A DNA stretch of 64,000 nucleotides, taken from positions 65,186,001-65,250,000 of the forward strand of contig JAIOJX010000002.1 of assembly GCA_022376925.1 (NCBI GenBank), given 5' to 3'. The stretch comes from Tragulus kanchil. Its lineage: Eukaryota > Chordata > Mammalia > Artiodactyla > Tragulidae. Positions 51,659 to 64,000 of the stretch are shown in pieces (position 1 is the stretch's first letter; each line of letters starts with the position of its first letter). The translations under genes and the position numbers were made by a program. The notes beneath the pieces were generated by a model. That model made no database searches, was not told the DNA's origin, and saw nothing but the letters and a program-made list of their open reading frames with translations.

Positions 51659-53840
51659 GTTAGCCTTACTTACTATACTATGCAGAAGTGTTGACATTAT
51701 CATCAGCAGGTCATTCACTCATTCATTTATTTCAGCACGTATTTACTGAGGACTACCATGTGCCAGAAACTATTCTGGGAAATCAAGGATGAAAGTAAAA
51801 TCCTTCCCTTGTAGCCCTCTGATAGTGAGCAAATCATGCAAGTTTGCTTGAGGGAATCAGGGAAAGTCTCTGAAAGCATGTGCACAGTCCCCAGATAAAA
51901 TGGGAACACGGGGCTGATAATTTACGTGTGGTAAAAGCATGGAAAAGACTGTCCCATCCTTTGATTAGATAAAGCACTGCAAGGTTAGGTGGTCCTCTTG
52001 GGGTCTTCAGCATCTGGTTAAAGCTTTTTTACTGGTTGAAGAACAGGGCTGTCCTCAAGGCTCTCCATAAACCCTGCTTCAGATAGTCTGTATCATTGCA
52101 CTTCCAGAGTATATTATAATTTATGTGTTACTGTTTGTCTTCACCACTACACTGGGAATTGTTTTATATTATGTCCCGAGTCATTAACTGACATACACTT
52201 AATATGCAATGAATGCAGGAATGGATGGACGGCTTAATGAATGAATAGGAAGAAAGAGTATAAAGAACAGATATGACAGCAAAAAGACACTGTTTTCTTA
52301 CTTCAAAGTTGACTTTGGACCCTGTTCAATATACTGATAAAAACTATTCTTTAACACACTTCTTTAGGTAAATATGAAAAGCAAATCCTTTCAAGATTGT
52401 AAGTTAAGATAGAATGTCCTTACCCTAATAGAAGCAGTGGTTCTGGAAATATGTCCCTAGATCTTTCTCCACAGTATTGAACATAGATGGTGTGTACCAT
52501 CTGGGTCCTTGGGACTTTGGAAGATGGTTCCTAACTTATTCCCATGAGCTTGTAGTATGTGACTTCAACATGTTGTCTGTATAAGGCAAACATTTATGAA
52601 CAATGGGATATCCCAGGAATGAGCAGAGGGAAAACGGAAAACTGTGTGGGAAATAGAGATGGGATGTGTAGGGTTGGAAGCAGTCTGTACAATTGGGTTT
52701 TCATCTTTTATGGACCTGGGAAACAGAGTATCTTTGGGGAAAGATTGGAGCAAGTTAGCCTTACTTACTATACTATGCAGAAGTGTTGACATTATCATCA
52801 GCAGGTCATTCACTCATTCATTTATTTCAGCACGTATTTACTGAGGACTACCATGTGCCAGAAACTATTCTGGGAAATCAAGGATGAAAGTAAAATCCTT
52901 CCCTTGTAGCCCTCTGATAGTGAGCAAATCATGCAAGTTTGCTTGAGGGAATCAGGGAAAGTCTCTGAAAGCATGTGCACAGTCCCCAGATAAAATGGGA
53001 ACACGGGGCTGATAATTTACGTGTGGTAAAAGCATGGAAAAGACTGTCCCATCCTTTGATTAGATAAAGCACTGCAAGGTTAGGTGGTCCTCTTGGGGTC
53101 TTCAGCATCTGGTTAAAGCTTTTTTACTGGTTGAAGAACAGGGCTGTCCTCAAGGCTCTCCATAAACCCTGCTTCAGATAGTCTGTATCATTGCACTTCC
53201 AGAGTATATTATAATTTATGTGTTACTGTTTGTCTTCACCACTACACTGGGAATTGTTTTATATTATGTCCCGAGTCATTAACTGACATACACTTAATAT
53301 GCAATGAATGCAGGAATGGATGGACGGCTTAATGAATGAATAGGAAGAAAGAGTATAAAGAACAGATATGACAGCAAAAAGACACTGTTTTCTTACTTCA
53401 AAGTTGACTTTGGACCCTGTTCAATATACTGATAAAAACTATTCTTTAACACACTTCTTTAGGTAAATATGAAAAGCAAATCCTTTCAAGATTGTAAGTT
53501 AAGATAGAATGTCCTTACCCTAATAGAAGCAGTGGTTCTGGAAATATGTCCCTAGATCTTTCTCCACAGTATTGAACATAGATGGTGTGTACCATCTGGG
53601 TCCTTGGGACTTTGGAAGATGGTTCCTAACTTATTCCCATGAGCTTGTAGTATGTGACTTCAACATGTTGTCTGTATAAGGCAAACATTTATGAACAATG
53701 GGATATCCCAGGAATGAGCAGAGGGAAAACGGAAAACTGTGTGGGAAATAGAGATGGGATGTGTAGGGTTGGAAGCAGTCTGTACAATTGGGTTTTCATC
53801 TTTTATGGACCTGGGAAACAGAGTATCTTTGGGGGAAAAG
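51659..53840 (+). repeat. Direct duplication 20: 51659-52754 / 52755-53840
   Basis: Offset about 1095 bp, head-to-tail with AAGTTAGCC-like sequence at the join. An old MIR/L2-type piece (CATTCATTTATTTCAGCACG, CCATGTGCCAGAAACTATTC) lies at 51715-51800 and again about 1.1 kb later. Confidence 0.96.
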
Positions 53841-53950
53841 AGCTTAGGCATATATACTTTCAGTTTAACAAGCTCACAAATCAATCTGATTATTCAGCAA
53901 TTCAACTAGGATCTGCTTTACATCTCATAAACAAACACTTCTGGTTTTAC

Positions 53951-54078
53951 CTTTTTGGGTTCTGGCATATTATTAATATAAATAGTGTAGATTCCACTTT
54001 TATTAAAACCAGCTTGATATACATCTGCACAGTCTCTAAATGGCTTTTCTTCCTCTGTTTTTCCTCCCTTTAGTAAAA
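53951..54078 (-). CDS. ANGPT1: Angiopoietin-1 exon at start of fibrinogen-like domain, 128 bp (probably exon 5), first copy
   Basis: Internal coding exon, minus strand. The acceptor is TTTTTGCAG just above 54078 and the donor is GTAAAA from 53950 downward. It starts with the last two bases of a split valine codon, then encodes 42 residues from LLKGGKTEEEKPFRDC through DVYQAGFNKSGIYTIYI to NNMPEPKK. This covers the end of the linker after the coiled coil and the start of the fibrinogen-like domain, including its first cysteine. The frame joins exactly to VFCNMD of the next exon. As I recall, other mammals have arginine where this sequence has threonine (GGKTEEE). The exon sits in a 1.13-kb direct duplication and recurs at 55081-55208. 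Confidence 0.95.
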
Positions 54079-55080
54079 CTGCAAAAAAAAATAAAAATAA
54101 AAAAAATAAAAGATTGCAATATGTGAATATCAGTACCATTAGTGCCCAAATGGACTTTAAGTATAGCCAAGCAAGTCTTCATTTCCTCCAAACAAATGTC
54201 AATGTTGCATTTATTGAGAAATCAATCATAGGAACAATACTAGATTCTAAAGTGACAGAATTACAAAACTTTAGGAAAAACATGTGATCAATTTATAGCT
54301 GAATACTTTTTTATATTTTTCTTATTTTCTTAAGTCTTGTTTTTCTCTATCACTTCCAGAACATCAACTCAAGGGACAGATAATCAAATTCATGAAATAT
54401 GTACAATTGGTAATAGTTATGTCAGTGTTTCTGCAAAATGTCTAAAACCTTCTTACCTACATTACATGGGAGAGTCTGTAAAATGGTAGCATTTTTGGAG
54501 AAGGAAAAGTTGAAGATAAATTTAAATAAAAATACAATATAGAGGTTTAAACTGCTAAAAGAAGGATTTACTGTTTTTCTGTGGCTTTATATTGAAGTTA
54601 TTCTAGACATCATTATTTTTAAACAAACTCTCAAAGTAATTAAAAAGTAGAAGTCTCTGATCCAATTCAACTATCTAGAATGAAAGAGAAGTTTATTTTG
54701 ATTTTTATTTAATGACCAAAGTTATCAGATGGATGACATATAAAACAGAAGAACAAAAATAAATACGATTTGAAATTAAGCTACATAGGTGGAAGAACTC
54801 AGCAGGGCTGGACCTTAGGACCTGGGAAACAGAGTATCTTTGGGGAAAATGAGGCTTAGGCCAAAAAAAAAAATTAAATAGAGATGGGATGTGTAGGGTT
54901 GGAAGCAGTCTGTACAATTGGGTTTTCATCTTTTATGGACCTGGGAAACAGAGTATCTTTGGGGGAAAAGAGCTTAGGCATATATACTTTCAGTTTAACA
55001 AGCTCACAAATCAATCTGATTATTCAGCAATTCAACTAGGATCTGCTTTACATCTCATAAACAAACACTTCTGGTTTTAC

Positions 55081-55208
55081 CTTTTTGGGTTCTGGCATAT
55101 TATTAATATAAATAGTGTAGATTCCACTTTTATTAAAACCAGCTTGATATACATCTGCACAGTCTCTAAATGGCTTTTCTTCCTCTGTTTTTCCTCCCTT
55201 TAGTAAAA
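55081..55208 (-). CDS. ANGPT1: Angiopoietin-1 128-bp exon, second copy (probable assembly duplicate)
   Basis: Copy of the exon at 53951-54078 at an offset of 1130 bp. It is identical as far as I can read, with the same splice sites and the same A-rich intron sequence (poly-A runs of equal length) beyond the acceptor. At 128 bp it is not a multiple of three, so splicing in both copies would shift the frame. An automatic gene model on this sequence would therefore show a broken or skipped exon. The two copies are best treated as one exon. Confidence 0.9.
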
Positions 55209-55909
55209 CTGCAAAAAAAAATAAAAATAAAAAAAATAAAAGATTGCAATATGTGAATATCAGTACCATTAGTGCCCAAATGGACTTTAAGTATAGCCAA
55301 GCAAGTCTTCATTTCCTCCAAACAAATGTCAATGTTGCATTTATTGAGAAATCAATCATAGGAACAATACTAGATTCTAAAGTGACAGAATTACAAAACT
55401 TTAGGAAAAACATGTGATCAATTTATAGCTGAATACTTTTTTATATTTTTCTTATTTTCTTAAGTCTTGTTTTTCTCTATCACTTCCAGAACATCAACTC
55501 AAGGGACAGATAATCAAATTCATGAAATATGTACAATTGGTAATAGTTATGTCAGTGTTTCTGCAAAATGTCTAAAACCTTCTTACCTACATTACATGGG
55601 AGAGTCTGTAAAATGGTAGCATTTTTGGAGAAGGAAAAGTTGAAGATAAATTTAAATAAAAATACAATATAGAGGTTTAAACTGCTAAAAGAAGGATTTA
55701 CTGTTTTTCTGTGGCTTTATATTGAAGTTATTCTAGACATCATTATTTTTAAACAAACTCTCAAAGTAATTAAAAAGTAGAAGTCTCTGATCCAATTCAA
55801 CTATCTAGAATGAAAGAGAAGTTTATTTTGATTTTTATTTAATGGCCAAAGTTAAACTATCAGATGGATGACATATAAAACAGAAGAACAAAAATAAATA
55901 CGATTTGAA

Positions 55910-58082
55910 ATTAAGCTACATAGGTGGAAGAACTCAGCAGGGGCTGGAAGTCATGTAGAAAAAAATGTAATTAGAGATAGTCTCTACTGGGAGGATCTTT
56001 ATTTCATTCACTGAGCTTCATTAATTATTAAGTTCTTATTAATGATTTCAAAATATAAAAATGCCTCATCTAATAGCTCTTAGCTAAAGATATACATAGC
56101 ATATTTATACCTTATTTATGATTTAATATTTTCTAATAAATATTCATTATTTTGGCAACTTGCCTCATTAGCCTTTTTCTTGAAGTTAAGATTAAAAATA
56201 TTTTATAATCTTGCCTTAAAGTCTCTGATTATTTTATAATTATCTGTTTCCAATCACTCTATCACAATGAGATCTTAAAATGATAACATCAAAGATAAAC
56301 TATGAATCAATGTTTTTTAATTGATTTTAAGTGTTCTAACAATCTAAAATACAACCTGATATCAATTTGACACATGTCATTACTAATTTATAAGTAAAGA
56401 TAGTCTAAACTTAATAGAATGAATGACTGTCTCAATATAAATATTTCAAATTTTCAAAAATAAGATGGCTCAAGGAAATATCTGTCAAATATGCTATCAT
56501 AACAAAAATACGGAGTTATAACATTTAATAACGTGATAGTTCTCCACATACCTCATGTTTGCATTAATGGTTTTGCTTACTTACATTAAAAAGTACCTCT
56601 AAACACCACCATCACAACTGGAATATCACCACAAAAATAAGTAATCATAGGACTAACAGTTCATATGATAGTAAGAAACACTGCATGTAGAAAGCAATTA
56701 AAAATGAATATGGGAACTTCCCCTGGTGGTCCAGTGGGTAAGGACACTGCCTTGCAGTGCAAGGGGAGCCGGTTCAATCCCTGGCCTGGGAAGATCCCAC
56801 ATGCCGCGGAGCGGCTGGACTGATGTGTCCAATTGCTGAGCCGGAGCTCTGGAGCGCATGCGCCCAGAGCCGGCGCTCTGCAGCGACAGACGCCACCACG
56901 ATGGGAGGCCCACAGCAGCCAAAGAACAAAGATGGATGAAAATAGAGAAAGACCAATAGAAGTGGCAACCCGAATTAGCTCTCGAGATCTTTATTTCATT
57001 CACGGGAGCTTAAAAAAAAATTAGATTAATTAAGCTACATAGGTGGAAGAACTCAGCAGGGGCTGGAAGTCATGTAGAAAATGTAATTAGAGATAGTCTC
57101 TACTGGGAGGATCTTTATTTCATTCACTGAGCTTCATTAATTATTAAGTTCTTATTAATGATTTCAAAATATAAAAATGCCTCATCTAATAGCTCTTAGC
57201 TAAAGATATACATAGCATATTTATACCTTATTTATGATTTAATATTTTCTAATAAATATTCATTATTTTGGCAACTTGCCTCATTAGCCTTTTTCTTGAA
57301 GTTAAGATTAAAAATATTTTATAATCTTGCCTTAAAGTCTCTGATTATTTTATAATTATCTGTTTCCAATCACTCTATCACAATGAGATCTTAAAATGAT
57401 AACATCAAAGATAAACTATGAATCAATGTTTTTTAATTGATTTTAAGTGTTCTAACAATCTAAAATACAACCTGATATCAATTTGACACATGTCATTACT
57501 AATTTATAAGTAAAGATAGTCTAAACTTAATAGAATGAATGACTGTCTCAATATAAATATTTCAAATTTTCAAAAATAAGATGGCTCAAGGAAATATCTG
57601 TCAAATATGCTATCATAACAAAAATACGGAGTTATAACATTTAATAACGTGATAGTTCTCCACATACCTCATGTTTGCATTAATGGTTTTGCTTACTTAC
57701 ATTAAAAAGTACCTCTAAACACCACCATCACAACTGGAATATCACCACAAAAATAAGTAATCATAGGACTAACAGTTCATATGATAGTAAGAAACACTGC
57801 ATGTAGAAAGCAATTAAAAATGAATATGGGAACTTCCCCTGGTGGTCCAGTGGGTAAGGACACTGCCTTGCAGTGCAAGGGGAGCCGGTTCAATCCCTGG
57901 CCTGGGAAGATCCCACATGCCGCGGAGCGGCTGGACTGATGTGTCCAATTGCTGAGCCGGAGCTCTGGAGCGCATGCGCCCAGAGCCGGCGCTCTGCAGC
58001 GACAGACGCCACCACGATGGGAGGCCCACAGCAGCCAAAGAACAAAGATGGATGAAAATAGAGAAAGACCAATAGAAGTGGC
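55910..58082 (+). repeat. Direct duplication 22: 55910-56966 / 57029-58082
   Basis: Offset 1119 falling to 1116 bp through an A-run difference. The first copy breaks off inside a CHR SINE, and the filler 56967-57028 includes an error-rich version of the nearby ATCTTTATTTCATTCACTGA. Confidence 0.96.
56712..56966 (+). mobile_element. CHR-type SINE, cut at its 3' end by a duplication join
   Basis: Same element as 57828-58157, but the C-rich end and the tail are replaced by filler at 56967. Not a separate insertion. Confidence 0.85.
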
Positions 58083-58157
58083 CCGCCCGCTCTCCTCCCT
58101 CCCCAACCCGACCCCCGCCCCAAAATAAAAAATAAACAAATAAATCTTAAAAAAAAA
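57828..58157 (+). mobile_element. CHR-type SINE, full length
   Basis: Head GGGAACTTCCCCTGGTGGTC, GGTTCAATCCCTGG, body GCCGCGGAGCGGCTGGACTG, GCGCATGCGCCCAGAGCC, CAGCCAAAGAACAAAGATGG, a C-rich end (58081-58122) and an A-rich tail. Flanking GAATATG on both sides suggests a target-site duplication. Confidence 0.88.
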
Positions 58158-59030
58158 AAAGAATATGTATATACTCAAAAGCTATCTTTTTAATGGCCAT
58201 GGGCACGTTAACAGATTATATAAAGGTCTTTTTTCAAAAATGTTAGAGCATTTCACTTGTTTATTGATTACTTGAAGCTAACTGAACTATTATTTTGCTA
58301 AAACAAAACTTTCTAAATTCTGAACGCTTGTTCTTCTGTTGAAAATTAAAAACAACCAAATCAGATGCAAAAAAAAGGATGCAAAGAAATACTAACTAAA
58401 ATTTATAATCTCATGAGAGTATAAACAACACAGGAAGATGTGGTTAAGAGGAATTTAACGGTAGACCCGTTTTTCTTTTTGAGGTTAGAGATGGAGAGAA
58501 TCATTCTCTAAAGAGAAAGAAAATGCTTCATTGTTAAATGTACCACTTCTTGCCCTTCCTTAGTTAGCTATGTGAGGAGAATACATTTTTTTCCCCCCGC
58601 TTCTCTGCCACTTCACTTCCCCCTTTCTTTTCCTTTTCTGGATGATGTGGGTGAAGCTGTTGTGTGGGAAGAGGGAAGCCATTTCACACACATTTTCAAT
58701 AACACAGAAAAAAAGAAAAATTTAGGTATTATTTTCTGGAGGCTAATTTATAAAAATGATGTTCAAATTCTGAATGTAAGTCTTATAACTAGAAAAATGT
58801 TTTGAGGAGTCTACCATAAAAGGTACCAAAAAGTACCATGGTTATACTATGGATATGTTGTTGTTGTTGTTATGGCATCATATCTGATATAGATATCTCA
58901 TTTTCTGGAATACAGTTTGGTATTTTTGAAAAGTTGAAGCACTCACATTATTTCCAGAAAGATTATATGGCATGTTTTTAATTAGTTACTAGTTAGTAAT
59001 ATTATGCTTGAATTTTTTATTAGGCTATAC
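58158..59030. other. Unduplicated intron sequence with a diverged local repeat
   Basis: Single-copy sequence. 58656-58725 (GCTGTTGTGTGGGAAGAGGG) resembles 59353-59425 downstream, an older local duplication of about 70 bp. No exon recognised. Confidence 0.6.
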
Positions 59031-61288
59031 TTTAGAACATTACAGCATTTAAAAGCAATTTAAAAGTTTCATTCAGAGCTTACCTTTAATGTTTCCATAA
59101 TATTGAATTTCTAAGGGATTTTCAAGGTTTTGCTTTCTTTTTTAATGTATAAAGTGGGGCACTTATACATATCTCTGAGGCAAATATGTGAATTATATAA
59201 CACAGAGACACTGAATTATAGTAAGTACCAAGAAATGGTAGTTATTATTATCATTATGGTAATAATAATATCATCTTTGGTAACATTATATTACTTTCTT
59301 TCTTAGGCATTCAGGCTGTGGAATGCTAGCCAATCCGCCACCCACGTAGGGAGAAGGCTGTTGTGTGGGAAGAGGAAAGTTGTTTCACACACATATTCAA
59401 AAAAACGGGAAAAAGGAAAAGTTGGATAGTGGAAGCTCAATGGAGTGATGGATGCTATTGTCTTCCACCCTCAGATCCAAAGAGTGTAGCTGACTAAATG
59501 CAGGGAAGCTACGTTAGACTGGCTACATTTAGGACTATTCTGAGTTGGCCTCTCCTTGTCAGAGTTGGCTAACTGGATTATTTCATTCATGAACTATATC
59601 AGGTCACACCATTATTAAGCCTAAAAACCCCAGGAATCTAAGCTTGCTGTATACTTGAAGCTTTATCTATTAAGAATTAAAAATTATTTCAGATGAAATG
59701 GTATGTGATATATACACCCATATGCTGCTTGTAGAGATTTTAATCTCATCACTTCAGTTTTCGTGACTATTTTCTTCATTAAATATTGAAGAATCATGAA
59801 ACTTAGTGTTATGAGTAGATGCTCTAATATCTAATGTTTAATGGCCACAGTAAACATTTTAAAACACAGAAAACCAATAACAAAGATGAATTAACTGAAC
59901 TTTACAAGTGTCAGAAATAAGGATACATTTTTGTAGGAGGGCTTGAGATTCAATAAGATGGAAGATAGTCCCTGGAGGAATATAAGATAAATGACAAGAG
60001 ACAAACACAGAAAACCTGATGGAAGAAGGTAAAAGAAGCATCAGCTGAACACTGCAGGAGGGACAAGTTGGATACTTGATATGGTGTTTCAGTGTCTGTA
60101 AAAGTAGCCTAATTTGTTATAATAATACACTGGCTTAAAAGCGTGAGCTTGTCTTACCTCTAAAATTTTTTAGAACATTACAGCATTTAAAAGCAATTTA
60201 AAAGTTTCATTCAGAGCTTACCTTTAATGTTTCCATAATATTGAATTTCTAAGGGATTTTCAAGGTTTTGCTTTCTTTTTTAATGTATAAAGTGGGGCAC
60301 TTATACATATCTCTGAGGCAAATATGTGAATTATATAACACAGAGACACTGAATTATAGTAAGTACCAAGAAATGGTAGTTATTATTATCATTATGGTAA
60401 TAATAATATCATCTTTGGTAACATTATATTACTTTCTTTCTTAGGCATTCAGGCTGTGGAATGCTAGCCAATCCGCCACCCACGTAGGGAGAAGGCTGTT
60501 GTGTGGGAAGAGGAAAGTTGTTTCACACACATATTCAAAAAAACGGGAAAAAGGAAAAGTTGGATAGTGGAAGCTCAATGGAGTGATGGATGCTATTGTC
60601 TTCCACCCTCAGATCCAAAGAGTGTAGCTGACTAAATGCAGGGAAGCTACGTTAGACTGGCTACATTTAGGACTATTCTGAGTTGGCCTCTCCTTGTCAG
60701 AGTTGGCTAACTGGATTATTTCATTCATGAACTATATCAGGTCACACCATTATTAAGCCTAAAAACCCCAGGAATCTAAGCTTGCTGTATACTTGAAGCT
60801 TTATCTATTAAGAATTAAAAATTATTTCAGATGAAATGGTATGTGATATATACACCCATATGCTGCTTGTAGAGATTTTAATCTCATCACTTCAGTTTTC
60901 GTGACTATTTTCTTCATTAAATATTGAAGAATCATGAAACTTAGTGTTATGAGTAGATGCTCTAATATCTAATGTTTAATGGCCACAGTAAACATTTTAA
61001 AACACAGAAAACCAATAACAAAGATGAATTAACTGAACTTTACAAGTGTCAGAAATAAGGATACATTTTTGTAGGAGGGCTTGAGATTCAATAAGATGGA
61101 AGATAGTCCCTGGAGGAATATAAGATAAATGACAAGAGACAAACACAGAAAACCTGATGGAAGAAGGTAAAAGAAGCATCAGCTGAACACTGCAGGGAGG
61201 GACAAGTTGGATACTTGATATGGTGTTTCAGTGTCTGTAAAAGTAGTCTAATTTGTTATAATAATACACTGGCTTAAAAGCGTGAGTT
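59031..61288 (+). repeat. Direct duplication 23: 59031-60147 / 60169-61288
   Basis: Offset 1138 bp. The end of the first copy (60148-60168) seems a shortened version of 61289-61306 (TTACCTCTAAAA). A MIR-like stretch at about 59160-59280 is in both copies. Confidence 0.96.
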
Positions 61289-62273
61289 TCTAAAAAATGA
61301 TCTTTACCTCTAAAAGTTCCTTCTTTGACCACACACTCTTATTTTCCTTCTCCCAATTTTAAATTTTTAATGAGCTTGTCTTTCTTTTAATTGACAGTCT
61401 ATATCCCCACCATGACTATCTGCCTTTTTCTTTCTTCTTGTCTTCAGTCTGAGAGCGGGGCATGAAAGCACGGTTCCGGTGGAATTGCTAGGGCCTTCAG
61501 TCCACTGTTCTTTCATTCACTAGTCCCTTGGATGGGAAATCCTGACCCAAGAAAGGATGTTTACTCAAGTTCTCACTCCCACTTCTAGATGGCAAACACT
61601 AAAGTGAAGCTATTTAATGTCATTCAAATGCATGCTTTCTAAACTCAGCTGAGTTCTCTATTCTACTCAGTCAAAACCTTGGCCATTTCTAATAGACTTT
61701 TTTAAAATTACATTTCTTGAAAAGTATATTTCAAATCTTTGTACTTTTTTCAGGATTAAGTCTCACTCCTATCTTCTCTCACTATTTATATGTGACCTTT
61801 CTTATGCTTTACTATGAAGAGCAAAGCTATTTAAAATGTCACTTTTACCTTCTTCCCCTACTGAAGTTGTCTTTTCCTGTCTTTTCCCTGGACTTTTGTG
61901 TTGACCTCTCTTAGTTCCTTTTCTATTTCTCTAATTGTCCCTTCTCTTTCCTCTTAATTGCACGTGTTCCTCTTCTCACCTACCAACAGATGTTCTATTC
62001 TTGGACCTCTATTTCTTTTTCATCTGCTCTTTTTGCCAACTGTCTTCCATGGCTTCAAACTTTTACACAGATATCTAAGATACAAGCATTTCTGAAATGA
62101 TCTCCAGATCCATATTTCCACTGCTGAGCCATTCCTGATGCTACCTAAACTTTCATTTGTTTAATGTCACCTAATATTTTCTCCAAAACTAATGTTATTT
62201 TTTCTCTTACTAATACCACTATCTTCCCTCTGTTGTATCATTAAAAATTAGGAAAAGCCTGAAATACAAGACA

Positions 62274-62487
62274 GGCTTCCCAGGTGATTCAGTGGTAAAG
62301 TATCTGCTTGCCAGTTTAGGAGATGTGATTCGATTGTTGGGTTGGGAAGATCCCTTGGAGAAAGGAACAGCAAACCCACTCCAGTATTCTTCCCTGCAAA
62401 ATCCCATGGACAGCAGAGTCTAGTAGGCTATAGTCTACGGGGTTGCAAAAGTGTTGAACATGACTTAGAGACTAAACAACAACAAAT
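62274..62487 (+). mobile_element. Bov-tA SINE
   Basis: Head GGCTTCCCAGGTGATTCAGT, TGTGATTCGATTGTTGG, then the Bov-A body CACTCCAGTATTCTTCCCTG, CCATGGACAGCAGAG and GGGGTTGCAAAAGTGTTGAA. Diverged. Repeated at 63429-63640 by duplication 24. Confidence 0.87.
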
Positions 62488-63428
62488 ATAAGGCAAACAG
62501 ATTGAGGCTTTTTAATTGGTTTCTCAAATAAAAAGGCTGCCTCTCATTCTTAGTTTAAGCCATCTATATTAACAATTTCAGTAAATATTGATTAAACATC
62601 TGCTATTTGCATGACTTTTCTAGACAATGGAGATACAGACATAAGAAAATGATCATGAGCCCTTAATGTGATCACAGTCTGATGAGACAAAGATCCATTT
62701 AGGGCCTTCAGTCCACTGTTCTTTCATTCACTAGTCCCTTGGATGGGAAATCCTGACCCAAGAAAGGATGTTTACTCAAGTTTCTTATGCTTACTAGCAG
62801 CAAAAGAGTTCTCTATTCTACTCAGTCAAAACCTTGGACATTTCTAATAGACTTTTTTAAAATTACATTTCTTGAAAAGTATATTTCAAATCTTTGTACT
62901 TTTTTCAGGATTAAGTCTCACTCCTATCTTCTCTCACTATTTATATGTGACCTTTCTTATGCTTTACTATGAAGAGCAAAGCTATTTAAAATGTCACTTT
63001 TACCTTCTTCCCCTACTGAAGTTGTCTTTTCCTGTCTTTTCCCTGGACTTTTGTGTTGACCTCTCTTAGTTCCTTTTCTATTTCTCTAATTGTCCCTTCT
63101 CTTTCCTCTTAATTGCACGTGTTCCTCTTCTCACCTACCAACAGATGTTCTATTCTTGGACCTCTATTTCTTTTTCATCTGCTCTTTTTGCCAACTGTCT
63201 TCCATGGCTTCAAACTTTTACACAGATATCTAAGATACAAGCATTTCTGAAATGATCTCCAGATCCATATTTCCACTGCTGAGCCATTCCTGATGCTACC
63301 TAAACTTTCATTTGTTTAATGTCACCTAATATTTTCTCCAAAACTAGTGTTATTTTTTCTCTTACTAATACCACTATCTTCCCTCTGTTGTATCATTAAA
63401 AATTAGGAAAAGCCTGAAATACAAGACA

Positions 63429-63640
63429 GGCTTCCCAGGTGATTCAGTGGTAAAGTATCTGCTTGCCAGTTTAGGAGATGTGATTCGATTGTTGGGTTGG
63501 GAAGATCCCTTGGAGAAAGGAACAGCAAACCACTCCAGTATTCTTCCCTGCAAAATCCCATGGACAGCAGAGTCTAGTAGGCTATAGTCTACGGGGTTGC
63601 AAAAGTGTTGAACATGACTTAGAGACTAAACAACAACAAA
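63429..63640 (+). mobile_element. Bov-tA SINE, duplicate copy
   Basis: Same element as 62274-62487; one base shorter in a CCC/CC run (AAACCCACTCC against AAACCACTCC). Confidence 0.87.
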
Positions 63641-64000
63641 TATAAGGCAAACAGATTGAGGCTTTTTAATTGGTTTCTCAAATAAAAAGGCTGCCTCTCA
63701 TTTCTTAGTTTAAGCCATCTATATTAACAATTTCAGTAAATATTGATTAAACATCTGCTATTTGCATGACTTTTTCTAGACAATGGAGATACAGACATAA
63801 GAAAATGATCATGAGCCCTTAATGTGATCACAGTCTGATGAGACAAAGATCCATTTACAGGTCTTCCATGATATCTTATGATACCTATATCCATGATTAG
63901 TATCTTCCACGATACGGAAAAACCCAACTCAGGCTGACTTAAGAAAAAGATCATTTGCTGAATCATGTAATTGCATAATAGAGCTTTAGGAAAAGCATGA

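Larger units (their letters stand above)
53746..55944 (+). repeat. Direct duplication 21: 53746-54813 / 54876-55944, contains the 128-bp ANGPT1 exon
   Basis: Offset 1130 bp. The filler 54814-54875 contains a noisy third version of 53808-53850 (GACCTGGGAAACAGAGTATC). Both copies carry the exon with its splice sites. Confidence 0.97.
61490..63855 (+). repeat. Direct duplication 24: 61490-62700 / 62701-63855
   Basis: Offset 1211 bp at the start and 1155 bp later: the second copy lacks about 56 net bases near 62782-62808, replaced by a short unrelated stretch. One SNP: ACTAATG near 62190 against ACTAGTG near 63346. Confidence 0.96.
55209..64000 (-). other. ANGPT1: ANGPT1 intron 5' of the 128-bp exon (partial)
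   Basis: Intron preceding the 128-bp exon. The upstream coiled-coil exon was not seen before the window ends. It contains a CHR-type SINE (duplicated), a Bov-tA SINE (duplicated), a MIR-like stretch near 59160-59280 and three direct duplications. No open frame here looks like a protein-coding exon. Confidence 0.8.

Noticed and set aside
53654..54073. 139-codon plus-strand frame, the longest in this part
   Set aside because: It runs antisense to the ANGPT1 exon at 53951-54078 and has no recognisable domain.

Overview
The window is mammalian nuclear DNA from a ruminant artiodactyl. The evidence is ruminant-type interspersed repeats (BovB/RTE LINE pieces, Bov-tA SINEs, a tRNA-headed CHR-type SINE) on an old MIR/L2 background, in AT-rich sequence with no compact genes. 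Three exons on the minus strand are recognisable as the fibrinogen-like domain of angiopoietin-1 (ANGPT1). They are a 128-bp exon at 53951-54078, a 102-bp exon at 37905-38006 and a 167-bp exon at 22616-22782. All three have AG/GT splice signals, and their reading frames join without a gap. Everything else is intron. I recognise no other gene, RNA gene, virus or CRISPR array, and the many short reading frames are chance frames in introns and repeats.

Layout: 1-22615 is the intron 3' of the 167-bp exon. It holds Bov-tA, CHR and BovB copies, including a BovB reverse-transcriptase fragment and a BovB 3' end with a clear target-site duplication. 22783-37904 is the next intron, 39201-53950 the next, and 55209-64000 the intron 5' of the 128-bp exon. 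The remaining ANGPT1 exons (5'-UTR, signal peptide, coiled coil, last fibrinogen exons) were not found and presumably lie outside the window.

The dominant feature is structural. At least 24 times the sequence runs forward and then jumps back 1.0-1.24 kb and repeats itself almost exactly. In the regular stretches the jumps come about every 2.0 kb (for example near 28031, 30047, 32044, 34061, 36020 and 38081). Successive duplications overlap, so short stretches occur three times. The copies differ by a few SNPs and small indels, and several joins carry short filler that is a noisy version of nearby sequence. Two of the three exons (102 bp and 128 bp) are therefore present twice. The simplest reading is an assembly in which overlapping ~2-kb pieces, perhaps alternating between two haplotypes, were laid end to end instead of merged. 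The non-redundant sequence is then only about 37-38 kb. A perfect 94-bp inverted repeat (39355-39448 / 40676-40769) fits a reversed piece in the same assembly.

I found no evidence of a new biological system. The most useful real signals are the duplicated exons (which would break a gene model), a palindromic SINE, a CHR-type SINE variant with a G-quadruplex-capable end, and a BovB insertion whose site resembles a nearby empty homologous site.
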